DNA from: Aristolochia californica
Lineage: Eukaryota; Streptophyta; Magnoliopsida; Piperales; Aristolochiaceae
NCBI GenBank assembly: GCA_029961685.1
Contig: JARWKL010000015.1
Span: forward strand, 12,894,801-12,958,800
DNA: 64,000 bases
Reading direction: 5' to 3'
The first letter of the stretch is position 1; each line of letters begins with the position of its first letter. Shown here piece after piece: positions 61,599-64,000 of the stretch. A program made the position numbers and the translations under genes. The notes under the pieces are model-generated. The model ran no database searches, was not told the origin of the DNA, and saw only the letters and a program-made list of their open reading frames with translations.

Positions 61599-63934
61599 CC
61601 TAAGTTTTGAATCTGAAGGCCACTTGCATCCTCAACATGCTTGTGGCATGCATAGCCACCACACTTAAAACATGTGAGGATCAGTTAGAGGTCCCTTTCC
61701 TATAAAATTCCACCAAGCTATTATTAGGGGGTTGTACTAGTGGAATTTCCCAAACATGGATTTTGGAGCTCATTTTTAGTGCGTGAAATAATTTTCTTTT
61801 TATTATTATAGTTTTCAAATTTTTTCGCACACATGAACTCTAAAATTTTCATTTTATTGCGGTCTTATTTCTTTTTTGTTTACGAGGAAAAATGGGAGAG
61901 CGTGAAAACTCAAGTTTGGATCTGAAAAAAAAAAAATTTGAAATGCAGAAATGCTGAGAGAGATAATTCCGAAAAGTATCTGTGAGTTTTAAGGATAGGC
62001 AAAAAGTGGGTTGTTTGGCCCTGGTAAACATCCTAGCAGTTGAGAATTGTACTTTTTCTACTCCCCCCTAATTTTTGGATCTGAAGGCCACTTGCATCCT
62101 CAACATGCTTGTGGCATGCATATCCACCACACTTAAAATATGTGAGGATCAGTTAGAGGTCCCTTTCCTATAAAATTCCACCAAGCTTTTATTAGGGGGT
62201 TGTACTAGTGGAATTTCCCAAACATGGATTTTGGAGATCATTTTTAGTGTGTGAAATAATTTTCTATTTATTATTATAGTTTTCAAATTTTTTCGCACAC
62301 ATAAACTCTAAAATTTTCATTTTGTTGCGATCTTATATCTTTTTTGTTAACGAGGAAAAATGGGAGAGTGAAAACTCACGTTTGGAACAGAAAAAAAAAA
62401 TTTTTGAAATGCACAAATGCTGAGAGAGATAATTTCGAAAAGTATCTGTGATTTTTAAGGATAGGCTAAAAGTGGGTTGTTTGGCCCTGGTAAATATCCA
62501 ACCACTTGAGAATTGTACTTTTTCTACTCCACCCTAATTTTTGGATCTGAAGGCCACTTGCATCCTCAACATGCTTGTGGCATGCATATCCACCACACTT
62601 AAAACATGTGAGGATCAGTTAGAGGTCCCTTTCCCATAAAATTCCACCAAGCTATTATTAGGGGGTTGTACTAGTGGAATTTCCCAAACATGGATTTTGG
62701 AGCTCATTTTTAGTGCGTGAAATAATTTTCAATTTATTATTATAGTTTTCAAATTTTTTCGCACACATGAACTCCAAAATTTTCATTTTGTTGCGATCTT
62801 ATAACTTTTTTGTTCACGACGAAAAATGGGAGAGTGAAAACTCAAGTTTGGATCTGAAAAAAAAAAAAACCTGAAACGCACAAATGCTGAGAGAGATAAT
62901 TCCGAAAAGTATCAGTGATTTTTAAGGATATGCAAAAAGTGTGTTGTTTGGCCCTGGTAAATATCCAATCACTTGAGAATTGTACTTTTTCTACTCCCCC
63001 CTAATTTTTCGATCTGAAGGCCACTTGCACCCTCAACATACTTGTGGCATGCATATCCACCACACTTAAAACATGTGAGGATCAGTTAGAGGTCCCTTTC
63101 CTATAAAATTCCACCAAGCTATTATTAGGGGGTTGTACTAGTGGAATTTCCCAAACATGGATTTTGGAGCTCATTTTTAGTGCGTGTAATAATTTTCTAT
63201 TTATTATTATAGTTTTCAAATTTGTTCGGACACATGAGCTCTAAAATTTTCATTTTGTTGCAATCTTATATCTTTTTTGTTTACGAGGAAAAATGGGAGA
63301 GATTGAAAACTCAAGTTTGGATCTGAAAAAAAAAAAATTTGAAATGCACAAATGCTAAGAGAAATAATTCCGAAAAGTATCTGTGATTTTTAAGGATGGG
63401 CAAAATGTGGGTTGTTTGGCCCTGGTAAATATCCAATCACTTGAGAATTGTACATTTTCTACTCCCCCCTAATTTTTGGATCCGAAGGCCACTTGCATCC
63501 TCAACGTGCTTGTGGCATGCATATCCACCACACTTAAAACATGTGAGGATCAGTTAGAGGTCCATTTCCAATAAAATTCCACCAAGCTATTATTAGGGGG
63601 TTGTACTAGTGGAATTTCCCAAACATGGATTTTGGAGCTCATTTTTAGTGTTTGAAATAATATTCTATTTATTATTATAGTTTTCAAATTTTTTTGCACA
63701 CATGAACTCTAAAATTTTCTTTTTGTTGCGATCTTATATATTTTTTGTTCACATGGAAAAATGGGAGAGTGAAAAACTCAAGTTGGGAACTGAAAAAAAA
63801 AAATTTGAAATGAACAAATGCTGAGAGAGATAATTCCGAAAAGTATCTGTGATTTTTAAGGATAGGCAAAAAATGGGTTGTTTGGCCCTTGTAAATATCC
63901 AACTACTTGAGAATTGTACTTTTTCTACTCCCCC

Positions 63935-64000
63935 GTAATTTTTGGTTCCGAAGGCCACTTGCATCCTCAACGTGCTTGTGGCATGCATATCCACCACACT
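63935..64000 (+). repeat. Partial monomer at right window edge
   Basis: The first 66 bases of a monomer of the CCCCCGTAAT and GGTTCCGAAGG type, with CAACGTGC. It is closest to monomers 52769 and 56473. The array clearly continues beyond the window. Confidence 0.95.

Larger units (their letters stand above)
1..64000 (+). repeat. 466-bp satellite DNA array filling the window
   Basis: The same unit recurs without interruption from the first to the last base, always in one orientation. The phase point (last C of the C-run in CCCCCCTAAT) was located 138 times, and neighbouring copies are almost always 462 to 470 bp apart. Two intervals are shorter (334 and 437 bp) because of internal deletions. 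The eye-built consensus has 466 bp, about 35% GC, 14 GpC and 4 CpG. No flanking unique DNA, transposon or gene interrupts it, so neither array edge is in view. This is satellite DNA by structure. Its chromosomal position (centromeric, subtelomeric or interstitial) and host cannot be read from the sequence. Confidence 0.99.
22571..64000 (+). repeat. Right array domain, 89 full monomers plus edge
   Basis: Phase points: 22571, 23039, 23505, 23973, 24437, 24903, 25370, 25838, 26305, 26639, 27106, 27572, 28036, 28502, 28968, 29432, 29897, 30363, 30830, 31294, 31761, 32227, 32694, 33160, 33627, 34095, 34562, 35029, 35493, 35959, 36428, 36896, 37364, 37832, 38299, 38766, 39232, 39698, 40165, 40633, 41098, 41565, 42032, 42500, 42966, 43432, 43898, 44363, 44831, 45298, 45765, 46232, 46700, 47166, 47633, 48098, 48567, 49031, 49499, 49965, 50433, 50901, 51367, 51833, 52302, 52769, 53236, 53700, 54166, 54603, 55070, 55537, 56006, 56473, 56940, 57407, 57872, 58338, 58803, 59269, 59734, 60200, 60668, 61134, 61600, 62068, 62534, 63001, 63469, 63935. 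GGTAAATATCC is nearly fixed. GAGAGAGTG, GAGAGCGTG and TTCGCAC variants are common. Segmental duplications are dense. Confidence 0.9.

Noticed and set aside
1..64000. A regularly spaced repeat, considered as a CRISPR array.
   Set aside because: The unit is 466 bp with the whole period conserved. There are no short repeats with unique spacers and no cas genes.
1..64000. Possible transposable element or retrovirus-like remnants giving rise to the array.
   Set aside because: No terminal repeats, target-site duplications, primer-binding site, polypurine tract or recognisable protein domain was seen on either strand.

Overview
The whole window is one uninterrupted tandem satellite array. A monomer of about 466 bp is repeated head to tail, always in the same orientation, from base 1 to base 64000. 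I located 138 copies of one fixed phase point (the last C of the C-run before TAAT), from 209 to 63935. That gives 137 complete intervals plus a partial monomer at each end. Leaving out two copies with clear internal deletions, the mean interval is about 466.3 bp. A consensus built by eye is 466 bp long with about 35% GC. I see no unique sequence, protein-coding gene, tRNA, rRNA, transposable element or CRISPR array.

Arrays of this length and monomer size, in one orientation and with local higher-order duplication, are typical of eukaryotic satellite DNA in centromeric, pericentromeric, subtelomeric or other heterochromatic blocks. The sequence does not let me name the species or even the kingdom. 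CpG is depleted (4 per consensus monomer against 14 GpC), and the four CpG sites often carry C-to-T or G-to-A changes. That suggests cytosine methylation, as in plants or vertebrates, but this is inference.

The layout has three parts. Left domain (1 to about 18.7 kb): monomers carry markers such as CTGACAAAA, GGTCAATATCC, GATAATTTAGAGG and GGTAAATAACC/AGCC, and several kilobase-scale segments recur at 6- or 10-monomer offsets. Transition (about 18.7 to 22.6 kb): monomers with mostly private variants and no obvious duplicate partner. Right domain (about 22.6 to 64 kb): the left markers are gone. New markers appear (TTCGCAC or TTCGCGCAC, GAGAGAGTG or GAGAGCGTG), and the domain is a mosaic of segmental duplications at offsets of 2, 3, 7, 8, 9, 20 and 30 monomers. 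One of these is a 933-bp tandem duplication whose copies I could not tell apart.

Each monomer holds three inverted repeats near its phase point, one long A-tract and single SpeI and SacI sites. Many short open frames recur at the repeat period. They are by-products of the repeat: after the A-tract, related frames continue in all three phases, so nothing keeps a protein intact. The interest here lies in how the array evolves (unequal exchange, conversion, domain structure) and in its possible non-B DNA structure, not in a gene system.
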